NCBI GenBank assembly: GCA_949357655.1
Contig: CASHTG010000009.1
Span: 186,001-250,000 of the forward strand
DNA length: 64,000 nucleotides
Origin: Parascedosporium putredinis
Lineage: Eukaryota; Ascomycota; Sordariomycetes; Microascales; Microascaceae
Direction: 5' to 3'
Below, piece after piece: positions 61,777 through 64,000 of this stretch (its first letter is position 1; each line of letters starts with the position of its first letter). The position numbers and the translations under genes were made by a program. Under the pieces are notes generated by a model. The model was not told the origin of the DNA and searched no databases. It saw only the letters and a program-made list of their open reading frames with translations.

Positions 61777-62169
61777 GTCGGAGTTGCGTGCTTGCCCCCT
61801 TGCTACGTACAGTTCGTTTTGTTCTCCGGGGCTTTCATGTCTCTCTTACTTTTATTTCCTTGTTTCTTCTTCTACGCCTTTTCCCCCTTTCTTCTTGAGT
61901 GGCGTGCTGTGCCGGCAAGTCTTGATGTATCTACTTGGGAAGGGAGGGGGACGGCCGGTTTTGGAATTTTTAAAATGTATGCAAGCCGGTATAACACCAG
62001 ACATTCAATACTACTATGGGGAACGGAAAAAGGCGAGAGAAGGTGGGTGGGTGACAAGACGGAGAGGAGAGTCGCGAGAAAACGAGTAAAAGAACAGTAC
62101 AAGATATGAAATTAGATTTTTAACTAGTCACGAGTATAGCATTTCTACGAAACAACGATTATAACCAAT

Positions 62170-63593
62170 TCACGCATTCGATGTTGGCGCAGGCTGAGAG
62201 AGGACGGAATCAAGCACGGTAATGAGCCTCTCGACTTCCTCAACTGGAAAAGCACAAGACAAAATCGGTCAGCTAATGTTCCTTGCGGTCTTCTCTGTAT
62301 GCCTTTCACGCTTTTTCCCCGTTGTAATATAGGACAAAAGAACAGAATACAAGATTGGGAGCTGGACTTACCCGAATTATAATGAGCAAAGCTCACCCGG
62401 ATGATGCCGTCGAGCCCGTCTTCCAACCGGCCCAAGATCTCGCCCACCAGCCTCGGGGCGTAAAAGTGACCCCAGCGGATGCCAATGTTGCTAACCTTTT
62501 CCACCTCCTCGACCACGCGCCGAGAGCTCCACCCGGCGACGGAGAAGCTAACAACGGGGAGGCGGGCAGGGTGGAGGTCGGTGCCGCCGTAGACGGTAAA
62601 CTTGTCGGGGCTAGCGGCGAGGTAGGCGAGGAAGGGCCGGAGGACGGCCGTCTGGTTCGCGTCGGCGGCGCGGCGATGGGGCCCGTCGGGGCCACCGAGG
62701 TAGTCGACGACGGCGGGGACGGCCTGGAGGAGTTCGTAGGAGGCGGCGGCGAGGCCGAGCTTGCCCTCGAGGGTGGCGGGGTCGTGAAAAAAGTGGCCGA
62801 GGGACCGGAGGCGGGGAAAAGGCGCGGGGAGGCGTAGAGGGTGGAGATGTGGGGGCCGTAGACCTTGTACCAGGAGAAGACGTAGAGGTCGGCGTCGAGG
62901 GCGGCGACGTCGACGGGGCGATAGGGGCGCAGGCGACGCCGTCGACGGCGAGGAGGGCGCCGTGGGCGTGGACGGCGTCGGCGATGCGGCGGATGGGGGT
63001 CTCGAGACCTAATACGTTGCTGCCGTGGGTTATGGCGACGAGGAGGGTGCGGGGAGACGAGGGCGGCGATGCCGGTGGCGGGGGCGGAAGGGTCGGCGAG
63101 GGTGGTGAGGAGGGAGGAGGAGGAGGAGGTGGTGGGGTTCCACCAGGTTACGCGGAGGTGGAGGCGGTGGGCGAGGGCGAGCCAGGGGGCAATGTTGGAT
63201 TCGTGGTCGATGGCGGAGAGGATGATTTCGTCGCGCTTGGAGGAGGACGGCGCATCGTCGGCATCATCATTGGCGTCGTCAAAGTCGAGGGCGTGGGAGA
63301 CGTTGCGCAGGAGCTGGGTGGTGGAGGGCCCAAAGACGATTTGGTCCGGGCGGCAGTTGAGGAAGCGGGCGGCGGCGGCGAAGGCGGCGTCGTAGTTGGC
63401 GCGGGCGCGGCGGGCGGCGGCGTAGGTGGGGCCGAGCTGGACGTTGGAGGCGAGGAAGTGGGTGGCGATGGCGTCGGCGACGGCGCCGAGGGCCTGGGAG
63501 CCGCCGGCGGAGTCGAAGAAGATTTGGTCTTGGGCGAGGGAGGAAGTGGGCGCGGATGGCGGCTACGTCGGGGGCGGGGGTGGTGTCGGTCAT
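62170..63593 (-). CDS. Class V aminotransferase, cysteine-desulfurase-like (VC1184 type)
   Basis: A PLP fold-type I enzyme of the cysteine desulfurase / selenocysteine lyase superfamily, the branch called VC1184-like. The ATG at 63593 gives MTDTTPAPDVAAIRAHFL, then FFDSAGGSQALGAVADAIA, LNCRPDQIVFGPSTTQLLR, EIILSAIDHESNIAPWLAL, LLVAITHGSNVLGLETPI (cofactor pocket) and LLAVDGVACA, with Asp for the PLP ring nitrogen. The Schiff-base Lys is in YVFSWYKVYGPH. The C-terminus is GGRVSFAHYNS-like, then a last intron (62244-62371) and a short exon ending DSVLSQPAPTSNA (stop 62170-62172). Several +1 breaks occur, clear ones at GGGG 63051-63054 and 62934-62937, others near 63550 and 62700-62830. About 435 residues. 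Eukaryotic members have no settled substrate, so it should not be equated with Nfs1. Confidence 0.85.
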
Positions 63594-64000
63594 GGTTGTG
63601 TGCCTTTGTTTTCTTGGAGAATAACACGGCAGGAGAGGTGTAGATTTGAGTGGCTGGTGGCTGGTGGAGGGGAAAGAAGGAAAGAGATTTGGAACTTTGA
63701 TCTTTAGGTTGTTTCTAATGAGTATAGACTGTCTATTCTAGATTGTTGGTTTTTGTTTTTTTAATCCCGACGACGCTCTGCTTCGCAAATAATCTCGTGT
63801 ATGGCGTCAATGGGGTTATCTACAATGCAGAGGGGCCTGAAGCCGTGATGCGGGAAGTTGGACGAAGCGGCAATCTTAAGGCGGGGGCGGCCCGATGAGG
63901 AGATCCGTCCTCCCCGCTTGGCCCGGGGAGGGTTCGTCACGGCGTATATGATACATTGTTCTGTTTCTACAGAGAGAATGACGAGAGCTTGCCCATGGGT
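63594..64000. promoter_or_regulatory. Upstream region of the class V aminotransferase
   Basis: The remaining 400 bp upstream of the minus-strand start codon. It should contain this gene's promoter and leader. No further gene is visible before the window ends. Confidence 0.4.

Noticed and set aside
1..64000. CRISPR arrays, bacterial operons, prophage or plasmid features
   Set aside because: The window is eukaryotic: spliceosomal introns, ER, peroxisomal and MAPK proteins. No regularly spaced repeats of CRISPR type were seen.

Overview
The window looks like nuclear DNA from a filamentous ascomycete (Pezizomycotina, probably a Sordariomycete; the class is an inference). The evidence is genes split by short introns (about 70-140 nt) with GTAAGT-like donors and CTAAC-type branch sites, a HET-domain protein, a palC pH-response gene, an SSK2/OS-4 type MAPKKK, a fungal transmembrane cupredoxin-like protein, and a tRNA-Glu with a short anticodon-loop intron. 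Gene density is low: about twelve protein genes and one tRNA in 64 kb, separated by gene-free stretches of 2-7 kb.

Layout: 1-3550 no gene; 3551-5122 (-) cupredoxin-like membrane protein; 5123-12196 no gene; 12197-14063 (-) ALG6 glucosyltransferase, divergent from 14955-16509 (+) palC, which converges on 16723-19623 (-) an RBR-type E3 ligase; 24578-24720 (+) a very small Cys-rich protein; 26722-27122 (-) a small GPI-anchored wall protein; 33218-34548 (+) an SH3BGR/thioredoxin-fold protein with acidic tail, converging on 35066-36315 (-) an aldo/keto reductase; 37724-42140 (-) PEX6; 42879-42960 (+) tRNA-Glu(UUC); 43244-45217 (-) HET-domain protein; 46762-48892 (+) steryl-ester hydrolase-like lipase; 54005-58351 (+) the HOG-pathway MAPKKK; 60717-61776 (+) ribulose-5-phosphate 3-epimerase; 62170-63593 (-) a cysteine-desulfurase-like class V aminotransferase.

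The genes do not form a pathway cluster. They are mostly housekeeping functions: N-glycan assembly in the ER, pH signalling, osmotic stress signalling, peroxisomal protein import, the pentose phosphate pathway and sterol ester turnover. Self/non-self recognition (HET) and cell-surface proteins are also present.

The most striking property is technical but decides every gene model. Almost every conserved gene is broken by +/-1 frameshifts, and nearly all of them fall in short mononucleotide runs (mostly C/G runs of 4-5). Adding (rarely removing) one base at the run restores the conserved protein. This points to homopolymer miscalls in the assembly rather than pseudogenes. Using the same rule, a 47-residue Cys-rich peptide gene appears at 24578. 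Other notable observations are a 142-codon Gln/His-rich frame open directly behind the MAPKKK stop codon, and a strong excess of the palindrome TACATGTA.
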